A DNA stretch of 38,275 nt. It comes from a bacterium. GTDB lineage: Bacteria > Patescibacteriota > Doudnabacteria > UBA920. Where the stretch lies: positions 1 through 38,275 of the forward strand of contig JAKAGU010000008.1 of NCBI GenBank assembly GCA_021825655.1. Reading direction: 5' to 3'. Below are positions 1-9,038 of the stretch, piece by piece. The first letter of the stretch is position 1. Each line of letters opens with the position of its first letter. A model generated the notes under the pieces. It saw nothing but the letters and a program-made list of their open reading frames with translations, ran no database searches and was not told where the DNA came from. Both the position numbers and the translations under genes were made by a program.

Positions 1-92
1 TGCTCTGTCAGTCTGGGTGTTTTCCGTTTTTTATAGTGGATAAGGCCTTATTTAGGCTGCTTTAGGAGCCCGTTTTTGGGGTTTGAATAATT

Positions 93-121
93 TTGCCGCA
101 AAAAATGTTTTGTGGTATAAT
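93..121 (+). promoter_or_regulatory. Sigma70-type promoter of the secretion locus
   Basis: TTGCCG at 93-98 and TATAAT at 116-121 are separated by 17 nt. The predicted transcription start is about 128, only about 8 nt before the TTG start codon at 136, so the transcript would be almost leaderless. Positions 1-92 upstream hold no gene that I can recognise, only a 12-bp palindrome (ATAAGGCCTTAT, 40-51). Confidence 0.6.
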
Positions 122-135
122 TCATTCAAGTTTGA

Positions 136-3100
136 TTGCAGGAAACAGAATATTTTATTGATTTATTCGTGTTCCAAAGACCAGAAACAAAAAATAATCG
201 TAAAAAGGGGATTTTTAGTCGTTTAAGCGCTTTAACAACGCTGTTTTTTGCATTGAGCCTATTGTTGGCATACCCCAAGACTTCTTTTGCCTTAACTTGT
301 GGGGCTCCTTCGGTTGAAGGCGGTATGTCCACGTGCAGCGGGGGTTTAAATATTACTTTCAACCCGGCCCAGCCCCAGATTGGAACCCAGACTTCAATTT
401 CCGTAAGCCTCAAGGATTCAAGTGATGCAGCTTTTTTTAAAGACCAGGGAGCTACGTTACAGGTTTTTGTTGTAACACCGGGGATGATATGGGACAGCAC
501 TAACCAAATCTACCAGCAGGATTTTAGAGGCAGTTCCGTACAAGGTTCTTTTCTGGTTGGCGGCCAGTATATACCCAAAGCCGGAAGTTACAGCATTAGA
601 GCGGAAGTTTCTTATCAGGCAAACACCGGGCCCAGCGTTACAAATTATTCTTTTTCCCAGGATACCCAGCTGACCGTTCAGGCGGGAAGCAGTACCGGAG
701 GGCCAAGCTTAACTGTTACAGCAAGTGAAAGTTACGCAGACGGGCCAAATATTAACAAGGGTATTTCCTGGGTCTATCAGGATGGCGGCAGCGGCAAGCA
801 GGTGGCGAGTTATAAGGTGGATTGCGGAGACGGCAAAGGTACGCTGGCTGTGCCCAGCGGCCAGACGAGTTTCCGCTGCACCTATACCAACACAGCTAAG
901 GATTATACTGCAACTGTCTATGCTTACGATGCTGCGGGAGGGCAAGTTCTGTCCCAAAACATTACCAATTCCGTAACCGGATTGGAACAAACCCAGGGCG
1001 CTGGTTCCAGCAGCACAACTCCGGACGATGGCGGCGTGCTGTGGGGGCTGATTTCCAAAGTTGTGGGTTTTGTTCTGGGTATAATCCAGGAAATTATCTA
1101 TGCGATTTTTTACCTGCTGATTGTTCCAATTATCCAGGCGGTTTTATCCATTCATGTTTACACGGATACTTTTGTTTCGGTCATCTATCCGGGCTGGATT
1201 GTGCTAAGGAATTTGTGCAATATTATTTTCATTGTGGCCATTATGGCCATTGCCATTGGCACGCTTCTTCGCGTGGATTCATACAAGTCCAGAAGCGTGC
1301 TGGTTCAGCTGATACTGGCGGCTCTGCTGGTAAATTTCAGTTTGGTTATTGCCCAAATAGTCCTAGGTATTGCCGACACAGTGCAAAGCCAGTTTTTGCC
1401 GAATAACCAGGAAGTTATCCGCGCCTTGGGCAAGGACCTGATGGTGGCTTACCGTTCGGATGTTTTCAACCTGAAAATTACCGGATACTTTTCGGATATC
1501 GTAAAGCAGTTTATGTTCTTGATTTTAGCCTGCGGCAGCTTTATGGTATTTTTGGCCATTGCGGCTTTCCTGTTTATCCGGATGATTATGCTCTGGATCT
1601 TGCTTATGCTGTCGCCTTTGGCTTATGCGGCCGGAGCGCTGCCTTCCACGGCGCATTACCGATCCGAATGGTGGACCACCTTTTTAAAGTACGCATTTTT
1701 TACCCCGATTATGGCCTTTTTCCTAAATATGACGGCCATAGTTTCCAATACCTATAAACAAAATTCCATTTTCGGCTCTTTGGGGGTAAGTAATACGGAT
1801 TTTGGCAGCAACGATTTGTCCGCCTTTATATTCCGCACCGGCAGCACTCTGCTTTTGATTGTGTTTTTGATTGTGGCCCTGAAAGTGGCAGAAAGCTTTT
1901 CTATTTTCGGGGCGGGCGAAATTTCCAAGTTTGCCAAGGGCGGTATGTTCTTGCCGGTAGTCGGGGCGAAGGCTTTGGGCGGCAAAGCAGCGCAGACTTA
2001 CAGCAAATGGACCAACAAGAAAATGACAGCAGCGGAGGAAGCGGGCAAGACCAAGACTGCCAATGCCTGGCGCGCTGCCCAGTTTTTGAATTTTAAAGTG
2101 GCCAAGAAGGCTTGGGAAGAAAGGGCTCACGAAAAGGAACTGGAAGCCTATGAACCTTCCGTGGGTAGCGTCAGAGACAGTATCGGCAGAATCATTCCTA
2201 CGGAATGGACCAGGGACAAGCACGGTCCTTGGTATAAGAGGCGGTTTCATTTAGGGCAGAAAACTTTTTATGGCCGTATCAAGCAGCAGCAGATGATTTC
2301 CCAAAAAGAACGGGAATGGGACAATGCGGACTTGTCGGAGGAGGAAAAAGTGGAAGCCTGGATTGCGGCGCACCACCCGGAAGACAAGGAAGCTATCGAG
2401 CGTCTGTTGATTAAAGGCCGGCACGAGGATGGGCGCTCTATTGCGCTTGGGATGATTGCCAGGAAGAAGTTTGAACAGGAAACCTACAAACAGCTGAGAG
2501 CTAATAATGTTCCGGAAGGAGAGGCCCGCGCCAAGGCCCAGGCTTTGGCAGAGGAAATACCGGCTGAGTACGATGCGGTAGATGATTTAGATAATGTTAC
2601 GGAAGGGCTGGAGCACGCAGGTTTAAACAGCGAGCAAAGAGGTAGGATTGTGGCCCACTTGGATGAGCTGGGCGAAGCGGACAGGAAGCTTCGCGCCATT
2701 GGCAATGCCGTGCATGAGTTTGACGGCAAGTTCAGGACGGCCAATGACTTTTCCGGATACGAGAAAATGGAAAAAGCCATGGGCAGCGCGGAGATGTTGA
2801 AGGACTTGGCCGGCCTTCATGATGTTTTTGAAGAGCCGCAATTAGGCACGGATTACGATGAGGTTGAGGTGATGGTGGACGATGGTCATGGTAACCAGGT
2901 TGCCAAAAAAACCAAGGTATTCAAACAATTAAGATTTAAAGACGGTAATGGCCATATTAGCGAGATAAAAAGCTATGCGGATTTGGATTCTGTGTCTAAA
3001 GCGACGAACGTGGCGGATTGGAAAGAAAAAGGCGGCAATCTGCGCTACGAAATGACCGGTGCCCGCAAGCAAGGTTCTGCTCAAAAACGCGTGGACAGGG

Positions 3101-3705
3101 GCGATTCCGAAGCCTGGGGTTCGGCTTTGGAGCCAGCGGCCTTTTTGGTGCAGGATGAAAAGGGTGAGTTTAACAGGTTTACTTCTTTTGGCCGCAGGCT
3201 GTTCCAGCAATATAGCCAAGCCAACATCAACTCTTTGAAAAAAGGCCGCAAGATCCAAGCCCGTGTCCTTAAGGCTATTGGATTATATAAGGATCAAAAC
3301 GGCGACCTGAGCATAGAAAAAACCAAATTTAATGTAATGGCCGAAGGATTTGAATTGAACGAAGATTTTTCCGAGGCACTCTTAATGAAGGCTGATTTGG
3401 AAAAAGAACAAGCCGGGCAAATCAGGGACAGGGTTGGCGATGAAATGGTAAAAAGGTTGAGTGAGGGTATCAGCTCTTTGCCAGTCGAAAAACTTAATAT
3501 GGTGGATGCACAAAATCAGCCCATCAAGACATTAGATGAACTTAGGCGATACTGCGGCACCGATACCACCAGTGCTGAATGGGGTAAGGTAAAGAAAGCA
3601 ATAATCGGCGAAAAGGTAACAACACAACCAGACCCAAGCAAGCCCCCGGTTACTACTTGGAAGAAAGGAATTATTGTGATACCGGAAAAATCGGAAAAGC
3701 CATAA
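136..3705 (+). CDS. VirB6/TrbL-like polytopic membrane protein of a type IV secretion-like system
   Basis: This 1189-aa protein is the likely inner-membrane channel component. Residues 24-53 form a basic, hydrophobic, Ala-ended signal peptide or first anchor. Residues about 54-290 are a Thr/Ser/Gly-rich exported part with two probable Ig/PKD-like beta domains (the second contains a DCGDGKG stretch). Six or more hydrophobic segments follow at about 303-338, 358-380, 388-415, 459-500, 515-538 and 563-588. Residues about 600-1189 are a charged, mostly helical cytoplasmic tail. A TM core before a long soluble tail is typical of VirB6/TrbL-like proteins of CPR secretion loci, and PrgI, TraC-like and VirB4 genes lie downstream. 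The start is TTG at 136; a GTG at 169 is the alternative. No Shine-Dalgarno site is seen. Family assignment rests on topology and context, because VirB6 sequences are poorly conserved. Confidence 0.75.
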   Translation: MQETEYFIDLFVFQRPETKNNRKKGIFSRLSALTTLFFALSLLLAYPKTSFALTCGAPSVEGGMSTCSGGLNITFNPAQPQIGTQTSISVSLKDSSDAAFFKDQGATLQVFVVTPGMIWDSTNQIYQQDFRGSSVQGSFLVGGQYIPKAGSYSIRAEVSYQANTGPSVTNYSFSQDTQLTVQAGSSTGGPSLTVTASESYADGPNINKGISWVYQDGGSGKQVASYKVDCGDGKGTLAVPSGQTSFRCTYTNTAKDYTATVYAYDAAGGQVLSQNITNSVTGLEQTQGAGSSSTTPDDGGVLWGLISKVVGFVLGIIQEIIYAIFYLLIVPIIQAVLSIHVYTDTFVSVIYPGWIVLRNLCNIIFIVAIMAIAIGTLLRVDSYKSRSVLVQLILAALLVNFSLVIAQIVLGIADTVQSQFLPNNQEVIRALGKDLMVAYRSDVFNLKITGYFSDIVKQFMFLILACGSFMVFLAIAAFLFIRMIMLWILLMLSPLAYAAGALPSTAHYRSEWWTTFLKYAFFTPIMAFFLNMTAIVSNTYKQNSIFGSLGVSNTDFGSNDLSAFIFRTGSTLLLIVFLIVALKVAESFSIFGAGEISKFAKGGMFLPVVGAKALGGKAAQTYSKWTNKKMTAAEEAGKTKTANAWRAAQFLNFKVAKKAWEERAHEKELEAYEPSVGSVRDSIGRIIPTEWTRDKHGPWYKRRFHLGQKTFYGRIKQQQMISQKEREWDNADLSEEEKVEAWIAAHHPEDKEAIERLLIKGRHEDGRSIALGMIARKKFEQETYKQLRANNVPEGEARAKAQALAEEIPAEYDAVDDLDNVTEGLEHAGLNSEQRGRIVAHLDELGEADRKLRAIGNAVHEFDGKFRTANDFSGYEKMEKAMGSAEMLKDLAGLHDVFEEPQLGTDYDEVEVMVDDGHGNQVAKKTKVFKQLRFKDGNGHISEIKSYADLDSVSKATNVADWKEKGGNLRYEMTGARKQGSAQKRVDRGDSEAWGSALEPAAFLVQDEKGEFNRFTSFGRRLFQQYSQANINSLKKGRKIQARVLKAIGLYKDQNGDLSIEKTKFNVMAEGFELNEDFSEALLMKADLEKEQAGQIRDRVGDEMVKRLSEGISSLPVEKLNMVDAQNQPIKTLDELRRYCGTDTTSAEWGKVKKAIIGEKVTTQPDPSKPPVTTWKKGIIVIPEKSEKP

Positions 3706-3717
3706 GCCAGCAAGCAT

Positions 3718-4821
3718 ATGAATATTAACCATATTACAGAAGAAAATTTTGAAAGAATGGACCCAGCTTTATTGCTGGATCCGAAACGGTATCCTGAGGT
3801 GGAGGCTGTGGTGCTTAGCGTTGACGCTGCGGATACGGGTGATTATGCCAAAGAGTACGGAGGCATGCTGGCAAGCAAACTGGGAGAAGCCGGCGCCCGT
3901 ATGCCGGAAGAGCTTAAGGTGAAGTATTTTGCTTTGCTGAAAATTTTAAGATTGAGCGCGCTGGAATCCACTCCGGATGTTGAAAAAGAGAAGTTCTTCA
4001 ATGAATTGGTTTTGGCCGTGTTCCAGACGGATTTAGTCGACCCTAAAAGCAAGCTCGACACGTTTTTCAGGGGTTTTTATCATGACCCGCAGGCCATTGA
4101 GCACTATCGCGGGTTATTCCTGAAGGCTTTGGAAAGAAATCAGGAGGTTTTGGGAAGCCAGAATTTACAGGTGGACACCGGGGCGGATACCAAAACTTTG
4201 CGCCCCACATTAGCCAACTGGCTGACCGATTACAATTATAGTTCACACTTATCCAGTGGCACTCATAGGCGGGGCGGTTTTGAACAAACAAACTATTTTT
4301 TGCACTCGCCGAATGTAAAAAATCTTAACAAAGCCGACAAGGACGCTTTGTTGAAATTTTTGCAGTTTTATGACTGGCTGAGGTTTGACCCGCTTAAGTA
4401 TGACTTTAGCTTGCCCGGGCAGGAACCGTGGGAAGACGAAACGGTGGAGTTTGCAAAACCGGAAAAAGTTTTGCCCGAAGACCTGGCTGATTTGATTGAA
4501 AAACTTCGAGCTGCTCCCACCGAAAGCACCAAAGACATTCAAGGTTTAAATTATATGGTTGGCAAGTCCGGGGTCATGCCCGCGCCGGCCCAGCCCCAGG
4601 CCCCAGTTGCCAATGCGGCCAAGCCTGCGCCTATCTTGCCGTCCCGTGCGGATGACAAGCCTGTTGCCCAGATACTGCCCAAATTGCCGCCGGTCGTGCC
4701 AAAGGGTCCGGCGCCGCGCAGCCTGATGGACATAAAAGCGGATATTGAAAATAAAAAACGCAAGGCTCAGGAGGAAATTGACAGGAAATTGGACGAGCTG
4801 AAACGCAAAGTCGGGAAATAA
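3718..4821 (+). CDS. Unrecognised secretion-locus protein with Pro/Ala linker and C-terminal coiled coil
   Basis: I do not recognise this 367-aa protein. Residues 1 to about 250 are a globular, mainly helical domain rich in Asp, Leu and Lys. Residues about 283-335 are a Pro/Ala/Val-rich linker, and about 338-367 are a highly charged Lys/Glu helix that should form a coiled coil. No signal peptide or membrane segment is visible, so it is probably cytoplasmic. It begins 12 nt after the VirB6-like gene in the same direction and should share its transcript. Its place between channel and ATPase genes suggests an accessory or scaffold role in the secretion machine; that is inference from position only. 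The ATG at 3718 has no Shine-Dalgarno site. Confidence 0.6.
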   Translation: MNINHITEENFERMDPALLLDPKRYPEVEAVVLSVDAADTGDYAKEYGGMLASKLGEAGARMPEELKVKYFALLKILRLSALESTPDVEKEKFFNELVLAVFQTDLVDPKSKLDTFFRGFYHDPQAIEHYRGLFLKALERNQEVLGSQNLQVDTGADTKTLRPTLANWLTDYNYSSHLSSGTHRRGGFEQTNYFLHSPNVKNLNKADKDALLKFLQFYDWLRFDPLKYDFSLPGQEPWEDETVEFAKPEKVLPEDLADLIEKLRAAPTESTKDIQGLNYMVGKSGVMPAPAQPQAPVANAAKPAPILPSRADDKPVAQILPKLPPVVPKGPAPRSLMDIKADIENKKRKAQEEIDRKLDELKRKVGK

Positions 4822-4849
4822 ACAGGCTAAATGAGTAAATAAAAACAAA

Positions 4850-5884
4850 GTGCAGCAAGACCGCTATGACAACTTAATACAGCTGATTCAAAGCTCGAGC
4901 ATTTTAAGCCTCAGGGAGCGTTCTGAGTGGTCGGCGCTTTTGGAATTGATGAACGATAAGCAGCTTAACGAGTTGGAAAAAATACTGCTCGCCGCCCAAG
5001 AACAGGACGAAGCGGCCCAGCAGCCTGCTGTTCAGCCGGTTCAGCCGGCAAGGCCTGCGCCCGCCCCGATTAAAACCGTGACTCCGGAAAGCTTGCTGCA
5101 TAACCTGCAGCCGGCAAAACCCACCCGGCCTTTGGAGGACATCCGGCGCAACAATACGTTTACTAAAATTAAGGACGTGCTGGCGGAAAAAGAGCTGCCG
5201 CCGGGCCATCCCGGGCCGCTTCAGGAATTGGAGCTGCTCAAACCGCAGTTGCCGGCCCAGCCCGCCCCTGCTGTCAGACCGTCTCCTTTGCCTGCGCGCC
5301 CGGCCCCGCCCGTAGCGCCTTCCCCCAAGCCAAAACCGGGCTTGGAGCCTTCCGTGGATTTATCCAAGCTCTTGGCAAAAAAATTGGCTAACCAGGACGG
5401 GCTTATGCCCAGGCCTTTGCCGCGCCCGCCCGTAGCGCCTAAAGTGCCCATAAAGACCTCGGTCAATACTCAAGTCCAGGGAGAAGGCCGGAGCCTTGGC
5501 GTGGAGCTGGACAAAGTCAGGGGCCTGGAGCAGGCGGAAAAAGTTTTCCAGCCCGCGCAAAAGCCGGCAACGGCCCATCGTGAGCATTTTTATGAAAAGC
5601 CTAACATAACTTCGCTGCAAAGCTTGGCTGGATTAACCTACGATAATTTTGCCGCCAGCAAATCCCGGGAGCTGTTTGAACAGCTTGGCCGGTTGATAAA
5701 ACAGTACGGTTTTCATGATGTGCGCAACTACCTTGAACAGAGCCCGCTTTATCAGGTATATGTGGACACAGGCGCCAAAGTACTGGCAGGCCAGGCCGAT
5801 TTTGTGCAGGAGTGGGAGGGTCTTATGAGCCAGGAGGATTTTGAAACATTTGCAGACCTGTTGATTCAAATGCATACGGTTTAG
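4850..5884 (+). CDS. Unrecognised Pro/Ala-rich secretion-locus protein
   Basis: This 344-aa protein has a short helical N-terminal module (residues about 1-50, with the pattern LSLRERSEW..LL..MN..QL.ELEKIL), a long Pro/Ala/Lys-rich disordered middle (about 55-245), and a folded C-terminal helical domain (about 250-344). I do not recognise the family, although the N-terminal module resembles short helical modules I associate with CPR secretion-locus proteins. No membrane segment or signal peptide is seen. The best start is GTG at 4850, 28 nt after the previous gene and without a Shine-Dalgarno site. Two helical ends joined by a flexible linker suggest an adaptor between two partners. This is inference. 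Confidence 0.6.
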   Translation: MQQDRYDNLIQLIQSSSILSLRERSEWSALLELMNDKQLNELEKILLAAQEQDEAAQQPAVQPVQPARPAPAPIKTVTPESLLHNLQPAKPTRPLEDIRRNNTFTKIKDVLAEKELPPGHPGPLQELELLKPQLPAQPAPAVRPSPLPARPAPPVAPSPKPKPGLEPSVDLSKLLAKKLANQDGLMPRPLPRPPVAPKVPIKTSVNTQVQGEGRSLGVELDKVRGLEQAEKVFQPAQKPATAHREHFYEKPNITSLQSLAGLTYDNFAASKSRELFEQLGRLIKQYGFHDVRNYLEQSPLYQVYVDTGAKVLAGQADFVQEWEGLMSQEDFETFADLLIQMHTV

Positions 5885-5887
5885 GTG

Positions 5888-5896
5888 TGTTATAAT
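5888..5896 (+). promoter_or_regulatory. Extended -10 promoter before prgI
   Basis: TGT TATAAT (TGn plus a perfect -10) lies at 5888-5896 in the 29-nt gap before the GTG at 5914. No good -35 stands 16-18 nt upstream, as expected for an extended -10 promoter. The predicted start near 5903 leaves a leader of about 11 nt. This would be an internal promoter for prgI, the TraC-like gene and virB4. Confidence 0.45.
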
Positions 5897-5913
5897 AATT
5901 AAGTCCAAAAACT

Positions 5914-6375
5914 GTGCAATTTCCTGTCCCGCAATTTACCGAAGTCGAAGACAAAATTATCGGCCCGCTGACCTTAAAGCAGTTTGGCATTGTGTTTGGC
6001 GCAGGCATTTTAGTGTTTTTGGTCTATACGGTATCGGGGAAGAACCTGATTGCCGGCATTGTCGCCCTTTTGTTTTTCGGCCTGCCGGGGTTGGGTGTTG
6101 CCTTTGCCAAGATTAACGGCCGGCCTTTGTATAATTCCCTGAGCTATATGCTGGAGTTTATTTTCAGCCAGAAGGTGCTAATTTTCCACAAAGAAATCAA
6201 TTCGCACAGCTCTTCGTCCAAGGTGAAAAATGCTGAGGTAAAGTCGGCCACCCAGGTTGCGGCCTCGGCTAGTCCCCAAACCGTGGAAACCACGGAGAGC
6301 CGCATTAAAAAAGTTCACGAGCTGCTGCATAAAAAGGCCGAAGAAGAAGCGGACCTGGCTAAAAAAATCGAGTAA
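5914..6375 (+). CDS. PrgI family membrane protein (VirB3-like)
   Basis: This 153-aa protein is the small inner-membrane partner of the VirB4-type ATPase, equivalent in position and topology to VirB3. The N-terminus has the PrgI pattern: a short QFPVPQF.EVEDKI stretch, then two hydrophobic segments at about 24-43 and 47-66, then the N-G-R-P-L-Y element (about 69-74) and an amphipathic stretch. Residues about 95-153 are a charged Ser/Lys/Glu tail rich in helix. PrgI immediately before VirB4-type genes is the usual order in Gram-positive conjugative elements and CPR secretion loci. The start is GTG at 5914 with no Shine-Dalgarno site, downstream of an extended -10 promoter. Confidence 0.85.
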   Translation: MQFPVPQFTEVEDKIIGPLTLKQFGIVFGAGILVFLVYTVSGKNLIAGIVALLFFGLPGLGVAFAKINGRPLYNSLSYMLEFIFSQKVLIFHKEINSHSSSSKVKNAEVKSATQVAASASPQTVETTESRIKKVHELLHKKAEEEADLAKKIE

Positions 6376-6396
6376 AAATTTAATCTCCCTCTGTTT

Positions 6397-7083
6397 ATGA
6401 ATCTGGACATGCGCAAAAAAAAGACCGTAATTGGCAAAACCACCCAAGGTTTTTTGAGGTTGTCGGAAATCAAGAACGACAGCGTGGTTATGGATGACGG
6501 CACTCTGAGGGCCATTGTTGCCGTGTCTTCCACCAATTTTGACTTAAAAAGCCAAGAGGAGCAGAATTCTATTATTTTCGCCTTCCAGAGGTTTGTAAAC
6601 TCCCTGGAGTTTTCCGTGCAGATTTTGATGCAAAGCCGCAAGATGGAGATTGGCGGCTATTTGGAAAAGCTGAAAAAAATGGCGGAAAAGCAGACCAACG
6701 AACTTTTAAGGGTGCAGACTCTGGAATACGTCGAGTTCATTAACCGGCTGATTGAGAACGCCAGTATTATGAACAAGAATTTTTATATTGTGGTGCCGCT
6801 GGGTACGAGTATTTTGCCCAAAGTTCCTGGTTTTTTTAGCCGGGTATTCGGCAACGGCAAGGCTAAAGAAACCAAGCAGCGCATTGAGAATTTTGAAAAA
6901 TCGAAAGCCGACCTGGATTTAAGAGTGGAATCGGTTATGGCTAATTTGGGCGGCATGGGCCTGAAAGGCGCCCGGCTAAAGACCGAAGAAATAATCCAGC
7001 TATACTACAATTCCTACAATTTTGAGGCTGCGCCGGTAATTGACCCAAGCAAGCTTGGGGACATGAAAATTTTAGTCAGCTAA
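6397..7083 (+). CDS. TraC-like protein (separate VirB4 N-terminal domain)
   Basis: This 228-aa protein resembles the N-terminal non-ATPase domain of VirB4/TraC proteins. It has a beta-rich start (LRLSEIKNDSVVMDDG.LRAIVAVSSTNF), a helical centre with a Q/E-rich stretch and a conserved VVPLGTS-type strand, and a C-terminal helix pair ending in the pattern LKTEEIIQLYYNSYN, common in these proteins. There is no P-loop. It lies 21 nt after prgI and 27 nt before the ATPase, all in one direction, so the three are very likely co-transcribed. In many systems this domain is fused to VirB4; here it is encoded separately. It probably links the ATPase to the membrane complex. ATG at 6397 is the start; no Shine-Dalgarno site is visible. 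Confidence 0.75.
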   Translation: MNLDMRKKKTVIGKTTQGFLRLSEIKNDSVVMDDGTLRAIVAVSSTNFDLKSQEEQNSIIFAFQRFVNSLEFSVQILMQSRKMEIGGYLEKLKKMAEKQTNELLRVQTLEYVEFINRLIENASIMNKNFYIVVPLGTSILPKVPGFFSRVFGNGKAKETKQRIENFEKSKADLDLRVESVMANLGGMGLKGARLKTEEIIQLYYNSYNFEAAPVIDPSKLGDMKILVS

Positions 7084-7110
7084 ATTTTATTTTTTCTTAG
7101 AAACAAAATT

Positions 7111-8958
7111 ATGTCTTTATTCGGAAAAATTGACGAGCAGGAACTGAAGGCCAAAAAACAGAAGCTGGAAGAGATGCAAAGCGAAAAGAGCGTGGACCAG
7201 AAGCTTGCAGACATCGAAAAGACCTACCGTGAAGGCCTGACCACGCTTAAGGATTTAATCGCCCCGGCGGCTTTGGAGTTCCAGAATTCGCATTTTCTGC
7301 TCAACGGCAAGTTTGCCCGCAGTTTTTTTGTTCTTGCTTACCCGCGCTTCCTGTCCACCAACTGGATGTCTTTTATCATCAATTCGGAAAGCGCACTGGA
7401 CGTGTCCATGTTCATTTATCCCATTGATTCCGAGACTATTTTAAAGAAATTGAAAAGCAAAGTGGGGGAAATTGGCTCGCAGATGTCCATTAACCAGGAA
7501 AAGGGTAATGTCCGCGACCCCATGCTGGAAACCGCCTACCACGACGTGGAAGGCCTGCGCGATTCGCTGATGCAAGGCACGGAAAAATATTTCCGTTTCG
7601 CTCTGTACCTCACCATATACGCCAAGGATTTAAAGGAGCTGGACACTTCTTCCACCACCCTGGAAAGCGCGCTCGGCGCAAAGCTGATTGTGACCAAGCG
7701 GGCGTTGATGCAAACCCAGGCGGGTTTTAATTCCACTTTGCCCTTGGGCCTCGACGAGCTGGATGTGGGCAACAACATGAACACCGGCCCGCTTTCAACA
7801 GTCTTTCCTTTCGTCTCGTCTGACCTGACTTCCAATGACGGCATTCTTTACGGCATTAACCGCCACAACAACAGCCTTATTCTCTTTGACCGTTTTGCCA
7901 TGGAAAATGCCAACTCCGTGGTGTTTGCCAAATCCGGGGCGGGCAAGTCTTATGCCGTAAAATTGGAAGTTTTGCGCAGCCTTATGGTCGGCACGGATGT
8001 GATTATCATCGATCCGGAAAACGAATATAAGCATTTGGCCGACGCCGTAGGCGGGGCGTATATGAGCGTGTCCCTAAATTCCGCTTCCCGGATTAACCCT
8101 TTTGATTTGCCGGTGGCCATTGAAGGAGAAGACAACGCCGACGTTTTACGGAGCGCGGTGGTCAATCTTTTGGGCATGTTCAGCCTGATGCTGGGAAAAC
8201 TCAATCCCACTGAAGAAGCTATAATGGACAAGGCGATTTGGCAGACATATGCCAAAAAAGATATTACACCGGAGCTGGCGGATTTCCGCAACGTGGAGTA
8301 TCCCACCATGAACGACCTGGTGGAAATTTTGGGCGGCACTGTGGGGGCTGAAAGCCTAGCCCAGCGCATGACAAAGTTTACTGAAGGCACCTTTGCCGGG
8401 CTGTTTAACCAGCCAACCAACGTGGTTTTAAACAACCAGCTGGTGGTTTTCTCTATCCGCGACCTTGAAGACGAGCTCCGGCCCATTGCCATGTATATCA
8501 TTTTGAGTTTTATTTGGAACGTGGTCCGAAGCGAGCTTAAGCGCCGGATTCTGGTGGTGGACGAAGCGTGGATTATGATGCAGCATGAAGACAGCGCCCG
8601 GTTTTTGTTCAGTATTGCCAAGCGCGGGCGCAAGTACTACATGGGCCTTTCCACCATTACCCAGGACGTGGCGGATTTCATGGCCAGCCCTTACGGCAAG
8701 CCGATTGTGACCAACTCTTCCATCCAGCTGCTCTTAAAGCAGTCGCCGGCGGCCATAAACATTATTGCCGACACTTTCTTTTTGACCGAGGGCGAAAAGT
8801 ATCTATTGCTGGAAAGCGAAGTGGGAGAAGGAATTTTCTTTGCCGGACTCAAACACGCGGCCATTAAAATTTATGCTTCATATGTGGAAGACCAGATTAT
8901 TACCACAGACCCCAAACAGCTTTTGGAAATCCAGGAGAGCCAGGAAAAACTAAGTTAA
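7111..8958 (+). CDS. virB4: VirB4-family type IV secretion ATPase
   Basis: This 615-aa protein is the energy-providing ATPase of type IV secretion systems. A coiled N-terminal region (about 1-60) is followed by a VirB4 N-domain (about 60-260) and the RecA-like ATPase domain. The Walker A motif KSGAGKS is at about 274-280, the strand IIIDPENEY follows near 297-305, Walker B RILVVDEAW is near 477-485, and the GLSTITQDVADF stretch lies near 510. It is soluble and is presumed to bind the inner-membrane complex through PrgI and the TraC-like protein. All motifs are intact, so it should be active. The length is slightly below full VirB4, consistent with part of the N-domain being encoded by the preceding gene. 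ATG at 7111 is used; no Shine-Dalgarno site. Confidence 0.93.
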   Translation: MSLFGKIDEQELKAKKQKLEEMQSEKSVDQKLADIEKTYREGLTTLKDLIAPAALEFQNSHFLLNGKFARSFFVLAYPRFLSTNWMSFIINSESALDVSMFIYPIDSETILKKLKSKVGEIGSQMSINQEKGNVRDPMLETAYHDVEGLRDSLMQGTEKYFRFALYLTIYAKDLKELDTSSTTLESALGAKLIVTKRALMQTQAGFNSTLPLGLDELDVGNNMNTGPLSTVFPFVSSDLTSNDGILYGINRHNNSLILFDRFAMENANSVVFAKSGAGKSYAVKLEVLRSLMVGTDVIIIDPENEYKHLADAVGGAYMSVSLNSASRINPFDLPVAIEGEDNADVLRSAVVNLLGMFSLMLGKLNPTEEAIMDKAIWQTYAKKDITPELADFRNVEYPTMNDLVEILGGTVGAESLAQRMTKFTEGTFAGLFNQPTNVVLNNQLVVFSIRDLEDELRPIAMYIILSFIWNVVRSELKRRILVVDEAWIMMQHEDSARFLFSIAKRGRKYYMGLSTITQDVADFMASPYGKPIVTNSSIQLLLKQSPAAINIIADTFFLTEGEKYLLLESEVGEGIFFAGLKHAAIKIYASYVEDQIITTDPKQLLEIQESQEKLS

Positions 8959-8962
8959 TGAA

Positions 8963-9037
8963 CAGATAGTAGCCGGCTTGTAGTTAGAAAAGGAGTTTTC
9001 CTAATACTAGCTACTATCTGCCGGCTACTTTTTATTT
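8963..9037 (+). promoter_or_regulatory. Competing hairpins (attenuator-like) between virB4 and the wall-hydrolase gene
   Basis: Two perfect 10-bp stems share sequence and cannot form together. Stem A pairs 8963-8972 (CAGATAGTAG) with 9011-9020 (CTACTATCTG). Stem B pairs 8968-8977 (AGTAGCCGGC) with 9020-9029 (GCCGGCTACT). Stem B is GC-rich and is followed by a T-rich tract up to 9037, so it has the form of an intrinsic terminator. The next start codon, ATG at 9039, follows at once. A smaller inner hairpin (TAGTTAG / CTAATACTA) fits inside either. The arrangement looks like an attenuator controlling read-through from virB4 into the 1124-aa gene. Confidence 0.55.
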
Positions 9038-9038
9038 T

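Noticed and set aside
1041-1406. 121-aa plus-strand ORF in another frame of the VirB6-like gene
   Set aside because: It lies fully inside the hydrophobic core of the real gene, with odd Cys/His-rich composition typical of an off-frame translation.
4831-4842. Three-codon ATG-AGT-AAA-TAA ORF between two secretion-locus genes
   Set aside because: Too short to judge and without any supporting structure; probably chance in A/T-rich sequence.
7950-8633. 227-aa minus-strand ORF within virB4
   Set aside because: It is antisense to an unmistakable ATPase coding region and has no recognisable motif or ribosome site.
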